Shown: in pieces, positions 24,384 to 32,291 of the stretch
Numbering within the stretch: the first letter of the stretch is position 1
How the letters are laid out: each line of letters begins with the position of its first letter
Assembly: GCA_023388535.1 (NCBI GenBank)
Contig: JAEWFZ010000032.1
Coordinates: forward strand, 1-34,826
DNA: 34,826 bases
DNA from: Bacillota bacterium
GTDB lineage: Bacteria > Bacillota_I > Bacilli_A > Erysipelotrichales > Erysipelotrichaceae
Direction of reading: 5' to 3'
Position numbers and translations under genes: made by a program
The notes under the pieces: generated by a model
Told to the model about the DNA's origin: nothing
The model's database searches: none
The model's input: only the letters and a program-made list of their open reading frames with translations

Positions 24384-24839
24384 TCAAAAACTCTCCATGG
24401 TACTGGTAGTAACAACTACAAAACTTAGTAACGAAGTCAGTACCAAAAGTGGGATAAAAAGGATTCTACCTGGAGTAAATAAGCGAAGATAATATTCAAT
24501 GCATTCTCGAAATAATTGGCGTCCGGTAATGCGCTCACCACGGATACTAGCCGCATAGATACGAAAATTTCCAATCAAACCCATTAACAAAAGAAATAAT
24601 TCAAATAACATCAATATCAGAAAAATTACCGTTGATGTAGGGTTTTGAAAAATTTGAAGAATATTTCCTTGAACGAGTGCGGTCACACCGAGCTGGGTTT
24701 TTAAGATAGTAAAAATCACCGACCTTAAAATATCAATCCCCAAAGCAGAAATTACTATGATGAGCTGGAAAGTTAAAAAAGCCGAAGCATTGATTCGGAT
24801 TAAACGCAGACTTTCACGCATTCTATTAAGGGCAAACAT
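24384..24839 (-). CDS. Membrane-bound GDPD, N-terminal membrane part ended by an in-frame TGA
   Basis: This 151-residue fragment has three or more hydrophobic helices and matches the start of the glycerophosphodiesterase membrane domain that normally precedes GDPD (about 600 residues in all). The ATG at 24839 follows AAAGGAG at ideal spacing; an upstream frame at 24854 is not supported. The fragment ends at a TGA codon, after which the same frame runs on without further stops into the catalytic part. The single-base change needed to restore it (TGA to TGG) suggests a recent nonsense mutation or a sequencing error. Confidence 0.78.
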   Translation of the reverse strand: MFALNRMRESLRLIRINASAFLTFQLIIVISALGIDILRSVIFTILKTQLGVTALVQGNILQIFQNPTSTVIFLILMLFELFLLLMGLIGNFRIYAASIRGERITGRQLFRECIEYYLRLFTPGRILFIPLLVLTSLLSFVVVTTSTMESF

Positions 24840-24977
24840 AGTAACTCCTTTCAAAATAGATTAAGAATATTTCATGGAAATGAAACATCCCACTATTTCT
24901 TTCCTCTTACTATATCAACTTAGAATCTTTTCTGTCTAGATAAAATTAATAAAACTAATGATTTAATTAACAAATTA

Positions 24978-25433
24978 TTAATTAGTCATCGCTTCATATT
25001 CTTGCCTGAAGTAAGCTAAAATCGATTCTAGACTTTGATTAAGGACTTGATTTTCTTCCAAATTCAAATCCTCTATGGCTTTATTAATCAGATGATCGTG
25101 GAATTCATCATGGATTTCTAAAACTTTCAAAGCTTTATCGGTCACTTCCATGCGCACAATTCGGGCATCCTCGGCATCTTTATATTTCGTCAAATATCCT
25201 TTTCGAATCAAACGTGAAGCATTGATGGAAAAGGTACTCTTAGTAATCATCATCTTAGAAGCTATACTGGTCACATTATTATTACTGGCTTTGTGCACCT
25301 GTTCTAATAAATGGATTTCTGACATAGATAAAGTTACCTCTTTATCTTTTAAATTTCGTTCCTCTATATAAAGAATATAGTAAAACAATTCAACCAATAA
25401 TTCGTTGAGAGTTTGTCTTGTTTTTTCCTTCAT
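24978..25433 (-). CDS. MarR-family transcriptional regulator
   Basis: This 151-residue winged-helix protein has MSEIHLLEQV (about 37-46), the recognition-helix region MMITKSTFSINASRLIRKGY (about 62-81), a wing KDAEDARIVRMEVTD (about 84-98) and a long C-terminal dimer helix. The wing has D-x-R as in MarR proteins. It is preceded by GGGAAGGGA. Its ATG lies 35 bases from the divergent birA-like start, so it may control that gene or the GDPD gene downstream on its own strand (138 bases away). The ligand is unknown. It is not close to the MhqR-like protein at 13.6 kb. Confidence 0.85.
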   Translation of the reverse strand: MKEKTRQTLNELLVELFYYILYIEERNLKDKEVTLSMSEIHLLEQVHKASNNNVTSIASKMMITKSTFSINASRLIRKGYLTKYKDAEDARIVRMEVTDKALKVLEIHDEFHDHLINKAIEDLNLEENQVLNQSLESILAYFRQEYEAMTN

Positions 25434-25456
25434 TGTAAATCCCTTCCCATTACTAT

Positions 25457-25471
25457 TATAATAAATCTATG
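25457..25471 (+). promoter_or_regulatory. -10 box six bases from ATG of the birA-like fragment
   Basis: TATAAT (25457-25462), six bases and ATG (25469) follow one another without a ribosome binding site. A possible -35 TTGTAA (25433-25438) overlaps the first base of the MarR start codon. Confidence 0.45.
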
Positions 25472-25742
25472 GAGAAAAATATATTAAATATTTTAGCCCA
25501 GCATCGAAAACAGTTTGTCACCAATAACTCTATGGCCAAAAGGCTAAATATTTCGTCAAGTCAGGTGGATGAACTTATCAAAAACTTGATAAATCAGGGT
25601 TTTAATATTGTTTATAATCCCGACAAAGGCTACCGAATAGCTGAACCAAGTGATGTTTTAGACAAAACCACCATAACATCCCTACTCTACAACTTAAATT
25701 GTCTCATGATTCTCAAAACAGCCATTTTAAAGGCTATTTGAA
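25469..25742 (+). pseudogene. birA: Truncated birA: DNA-binding domain of a biotin operon repressor/ligase
   Basis: The frame gives 90 residues. Residues 1-75 form the HTH_11 winged helix of BirA-type biotin repressor/ligases (ILNILAQHRKQFVTNNSMAK, LNISSSQVDELIKNLINQGF, then the NPDKGYRIAEPSDVLD hinge). The homology stops near TTITSLL (about 25690), where a full BirA would enter its ligase domain. The rest is unrelated, ends at TGA and contains a small hairpin (AGCC/GGCT). The catalytic domain is not elsewhere in the window. The cut sits about 100 bases left of the direct repeat that starts the accessory segment, so an insertion or deletion associated with that segment is the likely cause. 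Confidence 0.75.
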
Positions 25743-25749
25743 CATTGTT

Positions 25750-25785
25750 TTTCTCACAGTTCTCACTGTTCTCATGGTTCTCAAA
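25750..25785 (+). repeat. Four imperfect 9-bp tandem units (GTTCTCANN)
   Basis: The stretch reads TTCTCACA, GTTCTCACT, GTTCTCATG, GTTCTCAAA. Two further TTCTCA- or TTCTTA-like elements occur inside the long repeat just to the right and in its second copy near 33400. It directly precedes the direct repeat. Confidence 0.6.
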
Positions 25786-25786
25786 G

Positions 25787-25894
25787 TTTTTGACATCATT
25801 TTGACATCACTAAACTATTATTCTCACAATTCTTAAAAATGACATATAAAAATTTCGCTATTTAAGTGGACTTTTTAGATTTATATAAACTTTC
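25787..25894 (+). repeat. Direct repeat, copy A (left boundary of accessory segment)
   Basis: The 108 bases align with 33364-33472 at roughly four positions in five, with one single-base gap. The first 38 bases also match 34351-34388 with two differences. The repeat opens with two 11-base units (TTTTGACATCA, TTTTGACATCA). There is no gene in 25743-25969. Confidence 0.75.
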
Positions 25895-25969
25895 CCGAGC
25901 AACGAAAAAGTAGTTGAAAGTTGTAATGCTTTACTAGATTTGATAATTGCAAAAGAGTCACTTGAATAA

Positions 25970-26638
25970 TTATTTTTCAACTTCGTTAATAACTCCATCA
26001 TTCATTTCCAAAACTCTATCACAAAAAGACAGCATTCTTTTATCATGTGTAACCATTATAACACTAGTCTCTCTCTCATCAGAGATTTCTTTAAGTAGTT
26101 CTATTACCTGAAAAGCTTTATCGGTATCCAGACTTGCAGTTGGTTCATCAGTTAATAATATAGGCGGATTAAGTATTAACGCCAGTCCAATCGCAGCTCT
26201 TTGCCTTTCTCCACCAGAAATCTCTTCTGGATACTTGTTTTCAATATGACCAATAGAAAGTTTATCTAGCATTTCAGCAATTCTATTATTTCTATTTTTC
26301 ATTTTTGATTGACTAAGTTTCAACTGAAACTGTTCTCTAACTGTTAAATATGGCACAAGGTTAGACCCTTGTAATACAAAGCCAATAGTATTGAATCTTA
26401 AATCAGAACGACCGTTCTCGCTTAAATCATAAACATTGTTATTGTTTATATATAAGTCGCCTTGAGTTGGTTTTTGGAGTGCCCCAATAATTGTCAATAG
26501 TGTTGACTTGCCTGAGCCACTCGGGCCTACAATAGCAACAAACTCACCCTTTTCTATTGTGACATTTGTAGACTTAAGAACTGTATTAGTCTTGTTACCA
26601 TCAATAAAATCTTTAGATATATTTTTTATTTCAATCAT
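25970..26638 (-). CDS. ABC transporter ATP-binding protein (MacB/HrtA-like)
   Basis: This 222-residue ATPase has Walker A GPSGSGKST (38-46), Q-loop VLQGSN, signature ISGGERQRAAIGLAL (about 138-152), Walker B ILLTDEPTASLD (about 158-169) and the H-loop VTHDKR. This is the LolD/MacB/HrtA subfamily, which works with FtsX-like permeases. The ATG at 26638 has AGGAGG before it; the longer frame at 26662 overlaps the permease end. It follows the permease by 10 bases and is the last gene of the minus-strand accessory run. Substrates of the subfamily include peptides, lipoproteins and haem; none can be fixed here. Confidence 0.9.
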   Translation of the reverse strand: MIEIKNISKDFIDGNKTNTVLKSTNVTIEKGEFVAIVGPSGSGKSTLLTIIGALQKPTQGDLYINNNNVYDLSENGRSDLRFNTIGFVLQGSNLVPYLTVREQFQLKLSQSKMKNRNNRIAEMLDKLSIGHIENKYPEEISGGERQRAAIGLALILNPPILLTDEPTASLDTDKAFQVIELLKEISDERETSVIMVTHDKRMLSFCDRVLEMNDGVINEVEK

Positions 26639-26648
26639 ATTAAACCTC

Positions 26649-27764
26649 CTATAGTGCTTCAAGCGGATCTATCTTCAAGATACTTCTAGCTGAAAATAAC
26701 GTACCTAAAAATGAACAAGCAACTGCAAATAATGTTACACCTATATTTAATGGCCAGAATATTGCGACTGGTACCTTGGCTGGCAAATAATTAACCGTAA
26801 TTACTGTTAAGAGAAGTCCTAGACTAAAGCCAATTACAATTAATAGTATTGACTGATAAAGCACTGATTTCATAATATAGAAGTTTTGATAACCCTGTAT
26901 CTTAAGAACTCCAAATATTGATTTCTTCTGCATTGTTAAAATATACATGAATATACCAATAATTATTGATGATATGAATGCTAAAGATATAATCATAAGT
27001 CCAAAAGTTAAGACTTGTGCCTGATATCCAGGAAGACCATTAATAAAATCATTAATAGGAATGAACTCTAAATCTGCATCTTCAAAATTATCTAAATATC
27101 CTGATTCATATATTACTACTGCTGATACTCGCTCTGGCATATTGGGAGTTGGTGTCGCAACAGCATCTATATCATCATCACCTGTCGTATACAACATCAT
27201 TGACTGCGAAGCCATTTCCTTACTTACATATGCAACAGGAACCGTATTATAGTTAGAATTTTGAGTGAAGCCTACTACTTTAAACTGTCTTCCTGTTCTC
27301 GCAACTATGATAGTTTCATCAAGTTGGATATCCAAATCATCTTTTATATTAGAAGAAATCATTATCTCATTTTCTGAGTTAATTACTCTACCCTCTATAA
27401 CTGGTGCAGTTATTCTATCACTATTAAGGTCATAACCAATAAATACTAGATCTGTTGGTGTATCTGCTTCTTCATCTTTAATATAAACAGTAGTACTGGC
27501 AACATTTATTCCATCCTCAACATTAAGTGAGAGTTCATCAAGCTTATTTAAATCTATAGAAGAACTATAAATACTCTCATTGGATGATTTAGATATTATT
27601 ACTCCTTCTGCTTCCCAATAATCCACGGCAGTTCGATTAAGCTGGGCAAGCCCAAAGGCAAGTGATGCTAAAAAGTAAACAAGGTAAGCAATAAGTGCCG
27701 TTACTACTATAATCATTATAAATCTCAGTTTTTCTTTCTTAATTTCTTTTAAAGCTAAATACAT
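26649..27764 (-). CDS. FtsX/MacB-type ABC permease (HrtB-like)
   Basis: This 371-residue permease has the four-helix MacB/FtsX layout: one helix near residues 15-38, a large extracytoplasmic domain (about 45-240) and three C-terminal helices (about 250-275, 295-325 and 335-360), ending in the family's SILKIDPLEAL motif. It starts 11 bases after UvsE with a GAGGAG site and is followed by its ATPase, so the two form one transporter. Length and layout are close to the haem exporter permease HrtB, but there is no direct evidence for haem. The TetR gene in the same segment is 4.5 kb away. Confidence 0.85.
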   Translation of the reverse strand: MYLALKEIKKEKLRFIMIIVVTALIAYLVYFLASLAFGLAQLNRTAVDYWEAEGVIISKSSNESIYSSSIDLNKLDELSLNVEDGINVASTTVYIKDEEADTPTDLVFIGYDLNSDRITAPVIEGRVINSENEIMISSNIKDDLDIQLDETIIVARTGRQFKVVGFTQNSNYNTVPVAYVSKEMASQSMMLYTTGDDDIDAVATPTPNMPERVSAVVIYESGYLDNFEDADLEFIPINDFINGLPGYQAQVLTFGLMIISLAFISSIIIGIFMYILTMQKKSIFGVLKIQGYQNFYIMKSVLYQSILLIVIGFSLGLLLTVITVNYLPAKVPVAIFWPLNIGVTLFAVACSFLGTLFSARSILKIDPLEAL

Positions 27765-27775
27765 TTTAGTCTCCT

Positions 27776-29059
27776 CTATAATTTTATATCATCAAAGAAA
27801 TAGCTATCTATCAGATAAGAAGTATCATACTTGTCAGATAGCTTATACAAATAGCGATAAATCTCTTTATGATTCTTTTTACCATTTTCAAAATCATTAA
27901 TTAACTTCATGAACTTATCTTTTTCTGAAACTGATGATGTTTTTTTGAAATAACCCCAAACATGTTGGAAAGCATTAACCCGACTTCCAGTCGTCCCATA
28001 TTCTTCGCTCTGCAGACTATCAATCACATTATAGAAGTTTATCAAGTCTATTGATTTGCTATCTTTAAACAAAGTGCGCAAATCATTGTATGTTTTTTGT
28101 GATCTTGCCATTATCCAGTACTTGTAACGTGCCCACTCACGTTCAATTGCTGAAACCGATGGATTAAATAATTGGTCAACTTTGACAAAAGAGCGATTCT
28201 TGTCTTTCACTTCCAGCATAATATCAACTTGTGCATGTTCGTAATACTGAATATAATCTAAAGCAAATCTTTGTAAGTCTATTGTTTCTGAGTGTGCTCC
28301 TGACCGCTTCCCTAGCGCTTGCTGACTATAATGAGCTTTAGGTCTGCCATCCTGTAACTTCCATGTAGAAACTACCCTCTTCATCATGTCTTGCACTCTC
28401 ATGTTTTCAAGTGATATATTAACTTCATGATGAAGATTATCAAAAACTACTGGTATCGATATTCTATCAGAAATCTCCAATACATCAGCCACTGTATACA
28501 AACGATCATCATTCTCAATAACTAAGTATTTTTTTATACCCTCATCAAGCATATTGTTGTAAACATCGACAAAGCGATCGATTGCTGCAGCTTTATCGTC
28601 ATATATTCCACCAACATGAAGAATCATCTTACTAGTTGAATCAATTGCTAAAAGATCCAGTATCTTCGCATGGTAACGTAGTTCCTCAATTGAACTTTTA
28701 ACTACACTTGGATTTTTTGAATTGATAACTGTATATTGTCCAGGATGGACAGAGACTCGGATATCATTATCTCTTATTTTTATTCTCATTCTTTCAAACT
28801 GTTCTTTAAATTCATACGACCAGTCTAAACTGTTCAACTCGCTTGAACCAAAAGGAATCAATGATGATGAAATACGAAACATCTTGTTGTTATGTTCAAT
28901 ATTATAATCAATTGTCTGTTCAAGAACAGCTAAATTATGTTGAATTATCTCTTTTAAACGTTCTTCGGTAATTCTGTCTTTTCTACAAGTTTTGTAGTCA
29001 TTAGGGTACACGTCTTGATTCATACATGCATAACCTACTCTTGGTTTAAAATTATTCAC
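27776..29059 (-). CDS. uvsE: UV damage endonuclease UvsE fused to a DUF1722 (YbgA) domain
   Basis: This is a 427-residue protein. Residues 1-290 are a UVDE TIM barrel with the VGYACMN start and the metal ligands of the family: His in SVHPGQY, His in LHVGG, Glu in IENDD, Asp and His in FDNLHH, His in AHYSQ, His in GAHSETID, Glu in LEVKDK. It would nick DNA 5' to UV photoproducts. Residues about 325-427 are a DUF1722 domain (NAFQHVWGYFKK, then a helical EKDKFMKLINDF region). Usual UvsE proteins of about 320 residues lack the extension. The start is GTG, with AAAGGAGGT before it. A hairpin with a T tail lies just upstream. Confidence 0.9.
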   Translation of the reverse strand: MNNFKPRVGYACMNQDVYPNDYKTCRKDRITEERLKEIIQHNLAVLEQTIDYNIEHNNKMFRISSSLIPFGSSELNSLDWSYEFKEQFERMRIKIRDNDIRVSVHPGQYTVINSKNPSVVKSSIEELRYHAKILDLLAIDSTSKMILHVGGIYDDKAAAIDRFVDVYNNMLDEGIKKYLVIENDDRLYTVADVLEISDRISIPVVFDNLHHEVNISLENMRVQDMMKRVVSTWKLQDGRPKAHYSQQALGKRSGAHSETIDLQRFALDYIQYYEHAQVDIMLEVKDKNRSFVKVDQLFNPSVSAIEREWARYKYWIMARSQKTYNDLRTLFKDSKSIDLINFYNVIDSLQSEEYGTTGSRVNAFQHVWGYFKKTSSVSEKDKFMKLINDFENGKKNHKEIYRYLYKLSDKYDTSYLIDSYFFDDIKL

Positions 29060-29076
29060 AACTATACCTCCTTTAA

Positions 29077-29150
29077 TATAAAAAGTGTGAATGGAAATTA
29101 AAACATTTCATCTCTTTCACGATATTTCGCAAAAGGCCCATTCACACTTT
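29077..29150 (-). terminator. Large hairpin with T tail between DUF1295 and uvsE (terminator or attenuator)
   Basis: A 13-base perfect inverted repeat, AAAGTGTGAATGG (29082-29094) and CCATTCACACTTT (29138-29150), encloses 43 bases. On the minus strand it is followed by TTTTT and then, within 20 bases, by the uvsE ribosome binding site. It ends the DUF2177-DUF1295 transcript or attenuates uvsE expression. Confidence 0.6.
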
Positions 29151-29239
29151 AAAGGTGTTATTAAGATGAATTAGTTTAATTCTAACTTATTTCCTTTGAA
29201 TATACAATATAACTGCCAAGTATATCCTTTTCATATAAC

Positions 29240-30013
29240 CTATTTTATTTTCTTGCTTCCGATAAACGGTACTAATCTTGAAACTCTGTTTGAATATTTA
29301 ACGAAATCCTTTCTTGTCTTATATTTATTTTCCAATAAAGGAACTCCAGAGATATTATTTATAAGTAATGTTATCAATAATGGAGAAATAATTCCGACAA
29401 GCGAGTAATGATTCTTGAAAAGGCTTATAAATATACCCCACCAAAAGATTATCTCCCCAAAATAATTAGGATGTCTTGAAATGCTCCAAAGTCCCGAAGT
29501 CATAAGTTTGCCTTTGTTAGTCTTCTCTTTTTTAAACTGAGACAGTTGATAATCAGATATACTTTCAAAGATAAGTCCAAATATTGCGACTGCAATTCCT
29601 AATCCAAACAGATAGAAATCAGTTTGATGATTTATTGTAGTTGATAAGGTCGTCATAAACATCATAATATAAAGTAGAACTGCCTGTAGCAAAAATACTT
29701 TGATAAAAGCTTCAAGCAGAGTATTCTTACTCTCAAACCTGCTTTTTATATTCTCATAGCGATAATCTTCCTTTTTATTCCAGTTTCTTGAAAACAGATA
29801 GATAGAAAGTCTTAGTCCCCAAATAACAATAAGTGCAATAGAGATTGTATTTTTTATTTCCAGCGATTGAGTAGCAATCAAATAGATTCCTACAATGCTC
29901 ATTACCAGACCCCAGGCTATATCAATCAAACTAAAATTCTTTCTTTTTATACAAATAATAAACACGATTATAAAGCATATGAGTATTAGTAAAGCTGTAT
30001 TGAAATATAACAT
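29240..30013 (-). CDS. DUF1295 membrane protein (ICMT/steroid-reductase-like)
   Basis: This 257-residue protein has about six or seven membrane segments and the family's conserved C-terminal block GLWSISRHPNYFGEIIFWWG (about residues 176-195), shared with isoprenylcysteine methyltransferases and steroid 5-alpha-reductase-like enzymes. DUF1295 genes are known from lipid-modification gene clusters, for example beside cyclopropane fatty-acid synthase, so a membrane-lipid role is likely. The ATG is four bases from the end of the FakA/DegV gene, whose last codons contain its GAGGAG site. The 180-base gap to uvsE holds a hairpin. Confidence 0.85.
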   Translation of the reverse strand: MLYFNTALLILICFIIVFIICIKRKNFSLIDIAWGLVMSIVGIYLIATQSLEIKNTISIALIVIWGLRLSIYLFSRNWNKKEDYRYENIKSRFESKNTLLEAFIKVFLLQAVLLYIMMFMTTLSTTINHQTDFYLFGLGIAVAIFGLIFESISDYQLSQFKKEKTNKGKLMTSGLWSISRHPNYFGEIIFWWGIFISLFKNHYSLVGIISPLLITLLINNISGVPLLENKYKTRKDFVKYSNRVSRLVPFIGSKKIK

Positions 30014-30017
30014 ATCC

Positions 30018-31757
30018 TTACTCCTCTTTTAGCATAAAAGCAATACAACTAGCATTATCTCCAGCACTAAGAGCTATAATGGATGAAGTTTTAACTACAT
30101 AATCTACTTTTAGATTCTTATCAATTAAATATTTCTCCCATACTCTTGAATTATCTGGGGTAGTTGTATACCCTATAGCAAGTTTTTCAATCGCAACAGA
30201 TTTACTAAGTGCTTTCTTCAGGATTTTGTTTTGAACCTGTCTTTTACTAAAGGCAAAGTTAATGAGTTTCCCCTCTCCTGTTTCACTTAAAGTAATAATA
30301 GGAAGCAATTTGATCTTTTTCAAGAAATTACCAAGTTTTGAAGGAACTCTCCCCGACTTTATCATTGGATTCAAATCAGAAACCAGAACATAAATAGAAG
30401 TTCTTCGTTTTGCTTTTTCAATTTCTTCTACTATTTCATTAAAATCTTTGTCTTCATTTATCAAATCGATCGCGCATTCAACAAGCAAGCCTTGCGCAAC
30501 ACTGTTTTGAAGTGAATCAACAACATAAGCATTAAGACTTCCCTTGTATTTCCTCAGAGTATTATTGATTAACTGATAAGTTCCGCTTAGTTTTGAAGCA
30601 ACTGATATAAAAAGAACGGACTTATAGTTTTCTTCAAGTCTAGTAATCAGTTCACTTACTTGATACTCATTAACCATTGAACTAGAAACACTATAAGCAG
30701 GATTATTAGCGAGCCCTATGACCTCTTCATTTGTGATTGTAACTTTATCGTAATGTTCAAGATCATTAACTAATATCGAAAGAGGCAAAACATAGACATT
30801 AGTATTACTATCAATAACAGATTGCGGTAAGTCTGCAATACTATCTGTAACTATCGCAATATCGCTTTTATTACTGCTTCCATAGTACTGTTCATTCATA
30901 TTCTCTACCTTTAAGTTAGTTACTTCACCAAGTTCTTGCACTTTATTAATAACAAGTGAAGGATAATCTGTATGGATATGAATTTTAGTGCTGTCACCAG
31001 AGGATGCAACAACGATTGAATCACCCAGAGTTTTTATATAGCCATTAATCTCACTTAAAGAATAACTTTTGTTTATGGTAACTTCAAAACAGTATTTAAA
31101 TTCAGGTTTTGAAGTCAGATTTTCACTCAAATCATCATGGTAGAGTTGCTCTTCAACTTGTGTTTCGATTACAGTAGCTTCTAAAAGTGATTGAGTCATA
31201 CCACTTATAAATAGATAGAAACCTTTTGCGCCTGCATCAATAACCTGATTCTTCCTTAAAACAGGATGAATTTCTTTTGTTTTAATTAAACTTTCATGAG
31301 CAATACTTAAGGCTTCATCTAAAGTTATTGTTTTATTAAAAATTGCTTTTGAATAGTCCTTCATAACCGAGAGAATTGTTCCCTCTTGTGGATCCAACAC
31401 TGCATCATAAGCTTGATTCACTCCATAATAAAAAGCACTTCTTAAATCATCAAGAACATTAGTTCTTGTATGGTAATTCTTCTCAATACCATTGATGTAA
31501 TTCGCAAAAATCATACCTGAATTACCTCTTGCCCCTTTAAATGCACTTAGTGCTAAATCTGACAAGAGTTCCTTAACATCACCATGATCCTTCATTAATG
31601 AATTTTGAAGTGATTTCATCAAAAAAACTAGGTTATTCCCTGTATCACTGTCAGCTATTGGAAATACATTCATCTCATTCAAGACTGTTCTAGCGTTAAT
31701 AACATTTGTAGTGGCTGATAATAATGCATTAGTAAATTGCTGTAAAGTTATCTCCAT
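30018..31757 (-). CDS. FakA-type DAK2 kinase fused to a DegV (FakB-like) fatty-acid-binding domain
   Basis: This is a 579-residue fusion. Residues 1-195 are a DhaL/DAK2 kinase domain with NVFPIADSDTGNN (Mg/ATP aspartates) and GARGNSGMIFANYI. Residues about 210-290 match the first part of FakA's C-terminal region (TLGDSIVVA-x7-KIHIHTDYP, NMNEQ). Residues about 300-579 are a DegV domain: IAIVTDSIADLP, FISVASKLSGTYQ, VVDSLQNSVAQGLLV and a KSGR segment. In the usual system FakA phosphorylates fatty acids presented by separate FakB (DegV) proteins; here both seem to be in one chain. The TSQP loop of FakB reads SSSM here, so lipid specificity may differ. Start overlaps the DUF2177 stop as TAATG. 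Confidence 0.85.
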   Translation of the reverse strand: MEITLQQFTNALLSATTNVINARTVLNEMNVFPIADSDTGNNLVFLMKSLQNSLMKDHGDVKELLSDLALSAFKGARGNSGMIFANYINGIEKNYHTRTNVLDDLRSAFYYGVNQAYDAVLDPQEGTILSVMKDYSKAIFNKTITLDEALSIAHESLIKTKEIHPVLRKNQVIDAGAKGFYLFISGMTQSLLEATVIETQVEEQLYHDDLSENLTSKPEFKYCFEVTINKSYSLSEINGYIKTLGDSIVVASSGDSTKIHIHTDYPSLVINKVQELGEVTNLKVENMNEQYYGSSNKSDIAIVTDSIADLPQSVIDSNTNVYVLPLSILVNDLEHYDKVTITNEEVIGLANNPAYSVSSSMVNEYQVSELITRLEENYKSVLFISVASKLSGTYQLINNTLRKYKGSLNAYVVDSLQNSVAQGLLVECAIDLINEDKDFNEIVEEIEKAKRRTSIYVLVSDLNPMIKSGRVPSKLGNFLKKIKLLPIITLSETGEGKLINFAFSKRQVQNKILKKALSKSVAIEKLAIGYTTTPDNSRVWEKYLIDKNLKVDYVVKTSSIIALSAGDNASCIAFMLKEE

Positions 31758-32155
31758 TATAGAAGCACCTTAATAATATAAAAAGATATAGTAGCAGCTA
31801 GTCCAGTGACAAAACCTCCCCACAATATATCAACAATAACGACCTTCCATGTCCATCCCTGAAGTGTAGCCATATTGGTTAAATCGTAAGTACCGTAGCA
31901 CACAATACCGTAGATAACTCCTGAAATAAGTGCTTTGTTCAAATTACCTGACTCTAGACTAGGCAATATCACAAAGTAAACAATTCCTACTACATAGATT
32001 GTGTAGAAAATAGCTGCAGCAAGATAATTAACATTCCCTAACAAATGTCCTATCTCTTTTCTATAGAACGCTGGAGCAATTTTAGCCAGCCACAAGTAAT
32101 CAACTACTAGAAATACGATTGCAACAACTACAAAACTCTTAATAAGTATCCTCAT
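31757..32155 (-). CDS. DUF2177 membrane protein
   Basis: This 132-residue protein has four membrane helices and the DUF2177 features: VDYLWL near residue 22, FYRKEIGHLLG at 31-41, and GIVCYGTYDLTNMATLQGW at about 84-102. The function is unknown; relatives occur in lipid-modification and photo-oxidative stress gene clusters. It is the first gene of the minus-strand accessory operon. AGGAGGT precedes the ATG, and a perfect palindrome overlaps its leader directly upstream. Confidence 0.85.
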   Translation of the reverse strand: MRILIKSFVVVAIVFLVVDYLWLAKIAPAFYRKEIGHLLGNVNYLAAAIFYTIYVVGIVYFVILPSLESGNLNKALISGVIYGIVCYGTYDLTNMATLQGWTWKVVIVDILWGGFVTGLAATISFYIIKVLL

Positions 32156-32164
32156 AATTACCTC

Positions 32165-32186
32165 CTACTTATCACTCGATAAGTAG
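32165..32186 (-). promoter_or_regulatory. Perfect palindromic operator between DUF2177 and TetR genes
   Basis: CTACTTATC (32165-32173) and GATAAGTAG (32178-32186) form a perfect 9-base inverted repeat around ACTC. A possible minus-strand -10 (TAGAAT, 32187-32192) abuts it, and the DUF2177 ribosome binding site follows on the other side. Size and place fit a TetR-family operator that blocks the operon and possibly the divergent TetR gene. Confidence 0.7.
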
Positions 32187-32291
32187 ATTCTAGCAGTAAA
32201 GTTAGTAGATGTATAGTAATATGCATTCAATAGTTATATAATTAGTTTAATTTAACAAAACACTGATAACTGATTATAAAGGAGGTAAACA

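Noticed and set aside
23040..24839. General use of TGA as tryptophan (Mollicutes code) to explain the GDPD stop
   Set aside because: Several intact genes end naturally at TGA (for example the cupin gene at 7017 and the transposase), Trp is encoded by TGG throughout, and the genome has cell-wall genes.
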